The notes beneath the pieces were generated by a model that had not been told where the DNA came from, did not search any database, and worked only from the letters and a program-made list of their open reading frames with translations. Positions 1 to 8,637 of a stretch of DNA of 45,373 bases are shown here, piece after piece (positions within the stretch are counted from its first letter, which is position 1; each line of letters opens with the position of its first letter). Position numbers and translations under genes: made by a program. This DNA is from a candidate division FCPU426 bacterium. Its GTDB lineage: Bacteria; Oederibacteriota; Muellerivitia; Muellerivitales; DAHXKG01. The stretch lies in contig DAHXKG010000013.1 of the NCBI GenBank assembly GCA_027366525.1, positions 294 through 45,666 of the forward strand. Reading direction: 5' to 3'.

Positions 1-2
1 AA

Positions 3-521
3 ATCAGCAGTCGTAATGGTCATATCCTAGGACTTTTTTTAACCCATCCTGTCGAGCCACATCTAAGTGCTTTGGACACTGTTCGAAAAATTCATGAACA
101 AAATGGACTTGCTATTCTGCCGCATCCCTTTCATCTCTATGTTGGACGAACGGCTCCAGAACCTCGAGCGGCCAATCTTTTGCCCAATATCCCCTTTGAT
201 GGTATTGAATCGATCAACCATGGCGATGCTCTTTCTTTTTTAGGAAATCGACCTGTTCAAAAATTACTTCAAAAATTCAAATTAGCAGCCATTGGATCCA
301 GTGATGCGCATGATAGTGCTTTTGTTGGCATGGCTTGCACACTTTTTCATGGTCAAACACCGGATGATTTGAAAAAAGCGATTGGGACCCAGAAAACACA
401 AGCTTGTTATTTTAGATCATGGACATTTAAAGATATTGTTCGACAATTAAAAGGAAGTTCCGAAGTCTTAACTCGTTTTATGCAGTCTGACTCTTTTTTG
501 AAAAGCAAAAACTTTTTTTAA
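3..521 (+). CDS. PHP-domain phosphoesterase, 3' part only
   Basis: The frame is open to the left edge of the window, so this is the C-terminal 172 codons of a longer gene. PHP-domain proteins are metal-dependent phosphoesterases related to the nuclease domain of DNA polymerase III and to histidinol phosphatase. Visible PHP features are the GHILGLF strand at the window edge, the LAILPHPF block (metal-binding His), the IESINH block, and GSSDAHD, the late metal-binding Asp-His motif. The N-terminal HxH motif lies outside the window. A TTG at 72 is not the true start, because conserved PHP sequence continues upstream of it. The gene ends in TAA and converges with the FkbM gene. The substrate cannot be told; stand-alone PHP proteins of this type include nucleotide and oligoribonucleotide phosphatases. 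Confidence 0.85.
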   Translation: MSSRNGHILGLFLTHPVEPHLSALDTVRKIHEQNGLAILPHPFHLYVGRTAPEPRAANLLPNIPFDGIESINHGDALSFLGNRPVQKLLQKFKLAAIGSSDAHDSAFVGMACTLFHGQTPDDLKKAIGTQKTQACYFRSWTFKDIVRQLKGSSEVLTRFMQSDSFLKSKNFF

Positions 522-588
522 ATGGACGCCCGGCGGTCTTTGAATTCGACCGTGCCACTAGACCCAAATTTCAAAATCCATTTAAAAA
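515..588. repeat. 12-bp inverted repeat between convergent genes
   Basis: TTTTTAAATGGA at 515-526 is matched by its exact reverse complement at 577-588. The arms overlap the stop codons of the two convergent genes on either side. Inside the loop, CGGTC and GACCG at about 535-553 can form a smaller hairpin. The position suits a bidirectional transcription end, but there is no classical GC-rich stem followed by a U tract, so the terminator role is an inference. Confidence 0.4.
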
Positions 589-1472
589 GCATGTCCTAAA
601 ATCTCCACTCGAGGAGCCGCCTCGACACGTTTTTGAACAAAAGCAAGATCGCGAATAAATAAAGTATTTCCTTGATCCTGACATGGTTTTTCTAATTTCT
701 TCAACCGACGCTGCCAAGGATCATATTCATACGCCTTGAATTGATGTTTTAACATCTGAACTGCAATGGCTTGATTGGTAAACCCATATGTTTGTCCACT
801 ATCATTGGTTTCAATCAAGATCGCTTTCATGGATCTTTTTTCAAGCAGATGATGCGCTCCCTGTAATACTGGAACTTCATAGCCCTCGACATCAATTTTC
901 ATAATACGAGGATTGGATTTTTTTAAAATTCGATCCAAGGTTTCCACACGCACTTGAACAAAATCCTTTGAATGTTTCGTTGCAATAATCCGATTCATAC
1001 AGTCATTACGGCTTGAAAAACGCTGATAGCCTACACGGGATCCCATACCTACATTGAATATTTGTACACGGGTCTCTAAATCATTTAATTGAATATTTTT
1101 GCGTAATCGCTGGAAGGTTTCTGGAATGGGTTCAATTGCATAACCTCGTGCTCCACACACTCCACCACAAAGCAAGGTATAGGATCCCGCATTAGCGCCC
1201 ACATCAACAAACCAATCCTGTTTTCGCGTAAAGTGAAGCACAAAAGCCATATCGGTAAATTCATGAAGCCCTACATAAAGATTTCCAGTCAATCCTGTTT
1301 CGCCTTGCCCAACCAAAAAAGTAATATTTTTGATCCATGTATGCATTACTTTTTCTGAAATTAATCGACTTCCCATTTGCCATCGGATCCAGCGTAAAAG
1401 AGCTCTGAATTTTTGATCTCGTGTCAAAGGATGCTGATTAATCAATTTCAAGATTTGGATTAATTGTTTCAT
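582..1472 (-). CDS. FkbM-family SAM-dependent methyltransferase
   Basis: This is a predicted O-methyltransferase of the FkbM family, which often decorates polysaccharides, lipids or natural products. The SAM-binding motif I is VDVGANAGSYTL at about residues 89-100, followed by the acidic IEP at 113-115 that should hold the ribose. The family hallmark IMKIDVEGYE follows in the C-terminal half, with LIETN after it. At 296 residues it is longer than the minimal FkbM domain: the first ~80 residues form an alpha-helical N-terminal part. It is convergent with the PHP gene and has a 744-base gap upstream, so it looks monocistronic. Given the polysaccharide locus further right, methylation of a surface sugar is plausible, but the acceptor is unknown. 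Confidence 0.85.
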   Translation of the reverse strand: MKQLIQILKLINQHPLTRDQKFRALLRWIRWQMGSRLISEKVMHTWIKNITFLVGQGETGLTGNLYVGLHEFTDMAFVLHFTRKQDWFVDVGANAGSYTLLCGGVCGARGYAIEPIPETFQRLRKNIQLNDLETRVQIFNVGMGSRVGYQRFSSRNDCMNRIIATKHSKDFVQVRVETLDRILKKSNPRIMKIDVEGYEVPVLQGAHHLLEKRSMKAILIETNDSGQTYGFTNQAIAVQMLKHQFKAYEYDPWQRRLKKLEKPCQDQGNTLFIRDLAFVQKRVEAAPRVEILGHAF

Positions 1473-2216
1473 ATTTTCAAAAAATATCCTTTTCGACGGC
1501 TTAATGTTTTAGATTCATTAACTGCGTTGGTTGGAGTTATAAAACATTGCCGTAGTATAAACTCCCGATCATCAATTTTTAATTTGCGGATCGATGTGAG
1601 AAATCTCAACCATCCATTTCTATATTTGCACATGCTTAAACGAGAGTCCATTTAAAATTGAATCCACTTTTGCGACCACTAAAAGGCTGCTTCACGCGGT
1701 TAACTCGAATCGTTCCAATAAAAGCTTCCATGACAAAAAGGAATCCTAACTAAAATGGAAATCCAAGTCGAATTTCTAAATCCTAGTTTATGTCACACTC
1801 CATGATGTTCAAGGCTTAAAAAAATTTCATTCGCGGGAGAAACCACTACTCCTCTTGGAATATTAATGAGCTCACTTCATCGTTTCAATGGTTATGCCTT
1901 GTATGACAGCGCTACTATTTATTATTTTTAAATCCTAATTTTGATCATCTTTTCCTAATTTTAAAAATTTTATAATTTTACCATTGATTTTTTTTGACTA
2001 AATCTAGTACTTTGGTGCAGCCTCATTTTAAAATCGCACTTATGCCTCATCTAGAAAAGAACACCTTAAAGCTTGTTCTGTTCCAAGAACAATGGATGGA
2101 TGTGTTGTCGAAAAAAATTGCATCGTGACATTTTAAAACAAATGCGGAATTTATTAGGATTTTATTTTATAATTAATGTTTATTTATTATTTTTATAGAA
2201 GGAGATCAATTTACTC
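1473..2216. other. 744-base intergenic region, no intact gene
   Basis: The region separates the divergent FkbM and proton-ATPase genes and should hold both promoters. A TATAAT hexamer at 2168-2173 lies suitably upstream of the ATPase start but has no good -35 partner. One 59-codon frame at 1755-1931 is open except for a single TGA and may be a gene remnant. A 28-codon frame at 2042-2128 is probably chance. Confidence 0.5.
1755..1931 (+). pseudogene. possible remnant of a small gene, one in-frame TGA
   Basis: A frame beginning MEIQVEFLNPSL runs to a TAA at 1929-1931 and is interrupted only by TGA at 1803-1805. After that stop it reads KISFAGETTTPLGILMSSL, which has protein-like composition. 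I do not recognise a family. A faint resemblance to small ubiquitin-fold sulfur carriers (MEIQVEFL start) is too weak to name it. There is no clear ribosome-binding site. It could be chance in an AT-rich spacer. Confidence 0.2.
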
Positions 2217-4673
2217 GTGACTACTCAAACTCAACCGGCAGAATCGTTAGCGGCTTCTCCAGATTTTCAAAAACTATCCAACGAAGAATGCTTGGCGATT
2301 CTAAAAGCGGATGCAACGCAAGGATTAACTTCCCAAGAAGTCAAACAACGCATCACCCAATATGGACCCAATCAAACTCCAGAAGAAAAAAGAAATCCCT
2401 TTTTTTTATTCTTCAATAAATTCTGGGGCGTAACGGCGTGGATGCTTGAAATCACTATCCTGCTCGCATTAATCCAAGACCGAAAATTAGATGCCGGCAT
2501 TATTGCGGCCTTATTATTTTTGAATGCTATTTTGGGTTCCTTTCAAGAATTCAAGGCTTCCCAAGCGGTTGAAGCTCTCAAAAAAAAATTGCAAGTTTGG
2601 GTACGTACTCTTCGCGATGGTCAATGGGCCTTACTGGGCGCTGCTGATCTAGTTCCTGGCGACATTATCCGATTAAGATCCGGTGATTTTGTTCCGGCCG
2701 ATCTTAAAATTTTAACTGGAAATTTAGAAGTAGATTTATCAGCACTCACAGGAGAATCGGAACCAAAATCATTTGAACCGGGAACACAATTATGGTCGGG
2801 AGCCATTGTCCGTCGAGGCGAAGCCGTGGCATTAGTTTTGTTGACCGGAACCAAGACGTTTTTTGGAAAAACCACGCAATTAGTTCAATTGGCCCGTCCT
2901 AAACTTCATTTTGAAACTGTGATTGCACGCGTCACGCGATGGTTACTACTCATGGTAGGCGTTTTACTCGCAATTTCGATTATCTTATGGACCATGAAAG
3001 GGGGAGATCTTTTAGACATTCTACCACTAACCATGATTTTGCTCGTTTCAGCGATTCCCGTTGCACTCCCCGCCATGTTTACGATTACCCTTGCTTTGGG
3101 CTCTGTGGAGCTAGTTAAATGCGGCATTTTAATCACCCGCCTCAATGCCTCTGAAGATGCCGCCCGCATGGACATTTTATGTTCGGATAAAACAGGTACG
3201 CTTACTGCCAATCAGTTATCACTTGCTAGCTTAACTGCTGCTCCAGGATTTACTGAAAATGATATTTTACTCCAAGCGATGTTTTGTAGCCAAGAAGCCA
3301 ATTATGACCCGATTGACAGTGTTTTTTTTCGCGAAGTCAAAAACCGCAAACTTGCTCCACCTTCTTGGACTCAAAAATCATTTACGCCATTTGATGCCAA
3401 AACCAGAAAAACTGAAGCAGTCATTCAGCAGGGTGATCAGGAATTCAAGGTCGTCAAAGGAGCGGTTGATACTGTCCTGGGTTTATGTGTCACCTGTTCT
3501 TTGGATGAAAAAAAACAATTTCAAACCTGGGTTGAAGCAGGAGCTAAAAAAGGCTACCGCTCGCTCGCGGTTGCTCGAGAAGATACTCTTCATCAACTCA
3601 AATTGGTCGGAATTGCTTCCTTATATGATGCCCCTCGAGCCGACTCCAAATCAGTGATTTCCGAATTAAACTCCATGGGCGTTCAAGTTAAAATGCTTAC
3701 TGGCGATGCACTTCCGATTGCTCAACAAGTTGCTCAAGAACTTGGGTTAACCAAAAAAATACTTGGATTTCATCAACCAACCGATGCTGCCTCAACCGAA
3801 AAAACTCCTTCAGCCGATGAAATGGTGGAAGCGGATGGATTTGCGGGCATCTATCCCGAAGATAAATATCGCATTGTCCAAGGATTACAAGAAAAGGGCC
3901 ATATTATTGGAATGACTGGTGATGGCGTTAATGATGCACCTGCTCTCAAACAAGCAGAAGTCGGCGTTGCGGTTGAAAATGCTACGGATGTGGCCAAAGG
4001 AGCGGCTAGTGTCGTCCTAACAAATGAAGGACTTTCTCCACTCCCCAAGCTCATTCAAGTAGGCCGCTCACTTCACCAGCGCATTGAAATTTGGATCCTC
4101 AACAAGATTATTAAAACCTTTGAAACCGTAGTCTTTGTAGTCATTGCCTTTATTATCCTTGGACAATTCATCGTCAACACCTTTGGGATGGTTTTACTAC
4201 TTTTCTTGATTGATTTTGTAACCATTGCCATTGCAACCGATCGCGTGAAAGGTTCCATGAAACCTTCTACCTGGGATATAACTCATCTTGTCAAGGTTTC
4301 AGTCCAACTAGGTCTTTGTGTTATTTTGGAATCCTTTGGGGTTTTATGGTTAGGCTGGCATGATTTTCATCTCGCTTTCCATCTCAATCGCCTTCACACC
4401 TTTGGATTTGAAATCCTGTTCTATTTTGGATTATTTACAGTCTTAGTGGTCCGTGAAAAAAATTTTTTCTGGACTTCACGACCGAGTTGGCCATTACTCA
4501 CCGCACTCATCGGGGATATGCTATTGGGTGGACTTTTTGCAACCATTGGTATTCCGGGACTAACCAAGATTCCTATTCAAGCAACATTGCTTGTTTTTAC
4601 CTATGCCCTGCTCTTTGGATTGGTCATTAATGATCTTCTTAAACGGTTTTTGTTCCGAGCAACTTTAACATAA
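2217..4673 (+). CDS. P-type proton-translocating ATPase (plasma-membrane H+-ATPase type, P3A)
   Basis: This ATP-driven cation pump most resembles fungal, plant and archaeal plasma-membrane H+-ATPases, so proton export is the likely role. Motifs in order: an N-terminal cation-ATPase domain with GLTSQEV (residues 36-42), LTGES of the actuator domain (177-181), PVALPA in transmembrane helix 4 (281-286), the phosphorylated Asp324 in CSDKTGTLT, and the hinge MTGDGVNDAPAL. Six or more further membrane segments fill the C-terminus. Its 818 residues are normal for bacterial and archaeal P3A members; the long C-terminal regulatory tail of fungal and plant enzymes is absent. The start is GTG, preceded by GAAGGAG at 2198-2204, a 12-base spacing. 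It stands alone, with long gaps on both sides. Mg2+ transport by a P3B relative is less likely given the motif context. Confidence 0.92.
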   Translation: MTTQTQPAESLAASPDFQKLSNEECLAILKADATQGLTSQEVKQRITQYGPNQTPEEKRNPFFLFFNKFWGVTAWMLEITILLALIQDRKLDAGIIAALLFLNAILGSFQEFKASQAVEALKKKLQVWVRTLRDGQWALLGAADLVPGDIIRLRSGDFVPADLKILTGNLEVDLSALTGESEPKSFEPGTQLWSGAIVRRGEAVALVLLTGTKTFFGKTTQLVQLARPKLHFETVIARVTRWLLLMVGVLLAISIILWTMKGGDLLDILPLTMILLVSAIPVALPAMFTITLALGSVELVKCGILITRLNASEDAARMDILCSDKTGTLTANQLSLASLTAAPGFTENDILLQAMFCSQEANYDPIDSVFFREVKNRKLAPPSWTQKSFTPFDAKTRKTEAVIQQGDQEFKVVKGAVDTVLGLCVTCSLDEKKQFQTWVEAGAKKGYRSLAVAREDTLHQLKLVGIASLYDAPRADSKSVISELNSMGVQVKMLTGDALPIAQQVAQELGLTKKILGFHQPTDAASTEKTPSADEMVEADGFAGIYPEDKYRIVQGLQEKGHIIGMTGDGVNDAPALKQAEVGVAVENATDVAKGAASVVLTNEGLSPLPKLIQVGRSLHQRIEIWILNKIIKTFETVVFVVIAFIILGQFIVNTFGMVLLLFLIDFVTIAIATDRVKGSMKPSTWDITHLVKVSVQLGLCVILESFGVLWLGWHDFHLAFHLNRLHTFGFEILFYFGLFTVLVVREKNFFWTSRPSWPLLTALIGDMLLGGLFATIGIPGLTKIPIQATLLVFTYALLFGLVINDLLKRFLFRATLT

Positions 4674-5474
4674 TTTTAAAAATCTTTGGACATTCAGGGT
4701 AAAAAACTTTATGACTGATTCAGAGCCCTAGGTTAAGAATATCTATACGAATCTTTATCCTGCACCGCTTCAGTCACCCTTTTTTGAGTTGATTCATTTG
4801 CCTGAAATGAAACCCGATATTGTCTTGATAATATCAGATTTCATTTGATCAAGCATACTGATTGGAATTATTAAACCTATATTAGGTCGACTGGGTTAGT
4901 TTTAAAAAGACAACCGTTGAAACTGTTTTCCTTCTATAGTCCATTGAACTCCACCCCCAAAACGTCCAATCATGGTTGAAAATTATTGCTCACGGAGCTA
5001 TTCCAATGAATGAAAAAGAACGTTACATGTTCATCTAAAAAATGAATCACTCAGGACATTGAACTTGATCTAAGGTTATCCGAAGTTATTCGTCTCTACA
5101 AGATCGATCATTTTAGGATATTTAATAAGAACAACCCATTCGAATACACGGATTTTATCTTTTCATTACTAGCTATAATGCCTATACCTGTGCCCACGTC
5201 GACTCTCTGTTCAAATCATTAAAGGGCAAAGAAATAGCTTTGTTTTTTACCATTTAAAGAAGTTCTTCAAAGATTTTCATGTTTATCGAAGAGATGGATA
5301 ACCCAAAATAACTTGGCCCTTCTCTCAATGACTTCTATCGAAAGTATTTAAAAACAAAATGCCGCATCTCATAGCCGGAAATTTGGGTCTTCCATAAGAT
5401 TTTCCCCTAGCCGACTACAGGCATCATCCAGTTTATCCCATCCATTTTTCAAGTTTAACTTGAGCTCTTATTTC
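4674..5474. other. 801-base gap, probably decayed sequence
   Basis: No open frame of useful length survives on either strand. Stretches near 4753-4840 (a run reading SPFFELIHLPEMKPD) and 5355-5440 (a run reading MPHLIAGNLGLP) have coding-like composition but are broken by stops and frame changes. They may be remains of one or more genes. I cannot assign a family. Confidence 0.4.
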
Positions 5475-6464
5475 TTACTTTTGAGATGTAGCATTAAATA
5501 AATTTTTCAGACTTCCTAAAGAACTCAATAGCGCCGACGCTTCATAGGGAATGTAAATGACTTTATTATCCTTACCTGTGGTCATTTCTCTGAGCGCATC
5601 AATATACTTAAGCGCAATGAGATATGCGGTTGGATTGCCTCCAGCATTTTGGATCGCTTTGGTCACCTTTAACACGGCTTCTGACTCAGCTTGAGCGACT
5701 GTAATTCGAGCCTCGGCCTCTCCTGAGGCCTGAAGAACTAATGACTGTTTGATCCCTTCCGCCTTGTTGATTTCAGATTGTCGCATACCTTCAGCCTCAA
5801 GAATTTTGGCTTGTTTATTTCCTTCCGCCTCCAAAATTTGTGCTCTTCGATTGCGTTCGGCTCGCATTTGTTTTTCCATCGCCTCTTTCACATCTGCAGG
5901 AGGAATAATGTCTTGAAGTTCTACACGATTCACCTTAATCCCCCACTTTTCTGTCGCCTCGTCTAATGTCGCTCCTAATTTCTGATTAATCGTATCCCGA
6001 GAAGTCAATGTGTGATCCAAATCCAAATCGCCAATCACATTACGCAAGGTCGTCTGAGTTAATTTCTCAATAGCATCTGGTAAATTCTGAATTTCATAAA
6101 TAGCTCGTTTGGGATCTACAATCTGAAAATACAGTAAAGCATTGATCTGAATCGTTACATTATCACGCGTAATGACATTTTGCTTTGGAAAATCATAGAC
6201 CGTCTCTCGAAGATCAATGCGCGATTTGATCACACGGCGAATTGTCAGTTCCCCATTTACACCTGTTTTGATATATTTCCATTCAATATCCCGTGCGTGT
6301 TCAAGAAACGGCCAGATAATATTTATACCTGATGGAAGAATTCTTGAAAATCTTCCCAACCGTTCAATAACCATCGTTTCTGCTTGTTTTACAATGACTA
6401 ACCCCATTATTGTTAAGCTTATGATACCTAGAACTATCACCCCAATGATAATACCCATGATCAT
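5475..6464 (-). CDS. SPFH/band 7 membrane protein, stomatin/QmcA-like
   Basis: This membrane-anchored prohibitin-homology protein forms large oligomers in the inner membrane. Relatives are E. coli QmcA and paraslipins, linked to membrane microdomains and protease regulation. Residues 3-25 form a single hydrophobic anchor. The SPFH domain follows (QAETMVIERLGRFSR, then the RDNVTI and AIYEIQN blocks). A long charged coiled coil at about 185-260 contains the repeated ILEAEG / NKAEG units typical of the family. The 329-residue length is normal. The ATG start is supported by AGGAAAGGA just upstream on the coding strand. The usual NfeD-type partner gene is not adjacent. Confidence 0.9.
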   Translation of the reverse strand: MIMGIIIGVIVLGIISLTIMGLVIVKQAETMVIERLGRFSRILPSGINIIWPFLEHARDIEWKYIKTGVNGELTIRRVIKSRIDLRETVYDFPKQNVITRDNVTIQINALLYFQIVDPKRAIYEIQNLPDAIEKLTQTTLRNVIGDLDLDHTLTSRDTINQKLGATLDEATEKWGIKVNRVELQDIIPPADVKEAMEKQMRAERNRRAQILEAEGNKQAKILEAEGMRQSEINKAEGIKQSLVLQASGEAEARITVAQAESEAVLKVTKAIQNAGGNPTAYLIALKYIDALREMTTGKDNKVIYIPYEASALLSSLGSLKNLFNATSQK

Positions 6465-6803
6465 CGCATCATCCTTTCCTGGATCCCACTCCTGAAATTA
6501 TAGTCCACGACGCTTCGCATTGGACATTCCTTGTAAATAGATATGCAATACACTTTCAATTTTAAAAATTTCCCAGCACTCGAATACGTTCAGTAAACAC
6601 CATATTTGCCTAGCAAAACTTTTTATGAAAATATTCGGATTTCATGTATTTTACTCTTTTAGACTTGGAGTTTAAACTGAAACTTATTTTAAGTTCTCAT
6701 TCTGTTTAAGTAACCATGGCATTATTCGATTCACCTTCAAATGTCATTTTTACTTTCTTTTTTCAATCAATTGATAGCAAAAAAAATAATTGGACGCCCG
6801 CCT
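6465..6803. other. gap between SPFH gene and zinc-ribbon remnant
   Basis: This lies upstream of the SPFH gene, so its promoter should be here. I see no intact gene and no convincing consensus promoter. Confidence 0.3.
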
Positions 6804-7225
6804 TCAGCGAAGAAAACCTAAGACTGCAGCTAACGCCGTTCTCCTCCAGAAAAGCCTTATTCGATATCTGCTGTTGAAAAAAATGGGGCCAACTTGGTTC
6901 ACAGTTAAAACAACTTTATTATTGACAATGATGTCCCTTTGGCACAACCATCGTATGAGGTGCTTGTAAACGTTTTTTAGAACTGGGTTTCCACATTTGA
7001 CACAGACGGTAACCAGATCGAAATCCGTGAAATCCGCCTTTACATTTTTTGAACCACAATGACTGTATTTAAACTTTTGGGGCCATAGGCAGTACTGTAA
7101 TCTCTAACTTTTTTAGGTATACTTAATTCTTGTCAAGGAGATTTTGGTATTACTTCTTCAACCAAACCTATTTTTTGATGGTTACAGTTCACACAGGTGA
7201 TAAAAAGTGTGATTTGAGATCTCAT
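6804..7225 (-). pseudogene. decayed zinc-ribbon protein gene
   Basis: Read on the minus strand from an ATG at 7225, the frame gives MRSQITLFITCVNCNHQK and continues to a TGA at 7135-7133. It carries on in the same frame (SIPKKVRDYSTAYGPKS) to about 7070. One frameshift then leads into KYSHCGSKNV and DLVTVCVKCGNPVLK, and that frame stays open to a TGA at 6806-6804. Cys pairs (CVNC, CVKC) and the HCGS motif suggest one or two zinc ribbons. One of the usual CxxC cysteines is now His-Cys. One nonsense change plus one frameshift make a pseudogene the simplest reading; a sequencing error would have to occur twice. The family is not recognised. Confidence 0.5.
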
Positions 7226-7320
7226 TATTAGATTCCACACCTATTTTCACAAAGACAGCCACGGTATCGGAATCCCCCCTAGGCAATGACGTAATTGTAT
7301 CCATCGACTAGTTTTTTCGT

Positions 7321-8463
7321 CTAAAATTTCTTTGCAGATTTATGCTCCTTTTTCAAAATGGATTGAACCACTTTTTCAACCGCTTGATGATCTTTCATCG
7401 CTTGAACAATCCATTGCCCAAGCGCTGTGGGCAGTACAAATCGCAGTTGGCCTTGTTTAGCTTTTTTATCGTGCGCCATGATTTTCATAATCATAGATAC
7501 TTTCAATCCTAAAGATTCCGCCGTTATTGGAAGGCCTGATTGGTTGAGTACCTTTATCAATCGAGATAAAAGAGAGGGTGAGCAGTACTTCAAGTTAACA
7601 GCCAATCGAGTTGCTGCAACCATTCCAATGGAAACGGCTTCGCCATGCGTCAGTTTGTATTGAGAGGCTATCTCCAGTGCATGACCAATGGTATGTCCAA
7701 AATTTAAAACAATGCGCTGATCTTGGGTATCACGTTCATCTAGCTCGACGACCCTGACTTTAATTCGATATGATTTTTCAATTATAGGTAGAATAATTTG
7801 GGGATCTAATTGAAATAATCTTGTTATATGATCGGGATTTTCCAAAAATTCAAAAAGAGAGCGGTCACAAACCACTCCATATTTGATCACTTCTGCCAAT
7901 CCTGATCGAAACTCTCGAATGGGTAGAGTTTTTAAAACACTCCAGTCAGCTAAAACCAATCGAGGCTGATAAAAAGCACCGACCAAGTTTTTAACTTGTT
8001 CAAAATTAACACCGACTTTTCCACCCACACCACAATCCACAAATCCCAAAAGCGTTGTCGGAATTTGGACATAGTCAATTCCGCGACGATACGCCGATGC
8101 CACAAACCCACCTAAATCTCCAACTACACCTCCCCCTAAATTGATAATTAAAGGAACCGATTCATCGGAAAAATGATGCGTTAAAGCACGCAAACATCTC
8201 TCAAATTCCGTAAAATTTTTGTGCTGTTCTCCATCCGGAATATTTTGACGAACCACGTGTTGAAATCCCGCCTCTTGAAGCGAACGTGCAACGGTAGCAT
8301 AATAGAAATGTCCAATATGCGGACTCGTAATCACCATCACATCCTGGTCCCCAATCCCCTTATTGCGAAGGAATGCCCCAAGACGGTTTAAACTATGTTG
8401 TGCGACAATAATTTCATAAGAAAGCTTCCCCAGGTGAACTGGAATGACTATATTTTTTTTCAT
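7321..8463 (-). CDS. aroB: 3-dehydroquinate synthase
   Basis: This is the NAD- and metal-dependent cyclase that turns DAHP into 3-dehydroquinate, step two of the shikimate pathway, in the cytoplasm. It shows GGGVVGDLGGF (nucleotide binding), YVQIPTTLL, GKVGVN, KNLVGAFYQP, GLAEVIKYG, and the metal-ligand motifs NFGHTIGHALE and LTHGEAV, plus HDKKAKQGQLRFVLP near the C-terminus. I place the start at 8463 (MKKNIVIPVH), because AAGGAAG lies 5 bases upstream on the coding strand; a frame extension to 8511 has no such support. The protein is then 380 residues, slightly long owing to a Lys-rich tail. One oddity is that the usual VDSSVGGKTGVN loop reads VDCGVGGKVGVN. It is divergent from the trehalose-phosphatase-like gene and has no other shikimate gene beside it. 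A sugar-phosphate cyclase of another specificity is a minor alternative. Confidence 0.9.
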   Translation of the reverse strand: MKKNIVIPVHLGKLSYEIIVAQHSLNRLGAFLRNKGIGDQDVMVITSPHIGHFYYATVARSLQEAGFQHVVRQNIPDGEQHKNFTEFERCLRALTHHFSDESVPLIINLGGGVVGDLGGFVASAYRRGIDYVQIPTTLLGFVDCGVGGKVGVNFEQVKNLVGAFYQPRLVLADWSVLKTLPIREFRSGLAEVIKYGVVCDRSLFEFLENPDHITRLFQLDPQIILPIIEKSYRIKVRVVELDERDTQDQRIVLNFGHTIGHALEIASQYKLTHGEAVSIGMVAATRLAVNLKYCSPSLLSRLIKVLNQSGLPITAESLGLKVSMIMKIMAHDKKAKQGQLRFVLPTALGQWIVQAMKDHQAVEKVVQSILKKEHKSAKKF

Positions 8464-8637
8464 TGACACTTCCTTGGTTCGATTGTTTATGAATGTCTGG
8501 GTGCCGCTCAACTTAACTTTCTAGAAGTATAACTGTTTTTTTATTTTTTAAAAGTTCCAACTTATTCCAAATATCTTGATTCTTGTTATAACTTCAAGCA
8601 TACTACCTTCATTGACATTTCAAATAAGGCCATTTCT

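Noticed and set aside
1464-1655. Opposed short frames of about 60 codons in the FkbM upstream region
   Set aside because: They overlap each other on opposite strands, have no ribosome-binding site and match nothing I recognise.
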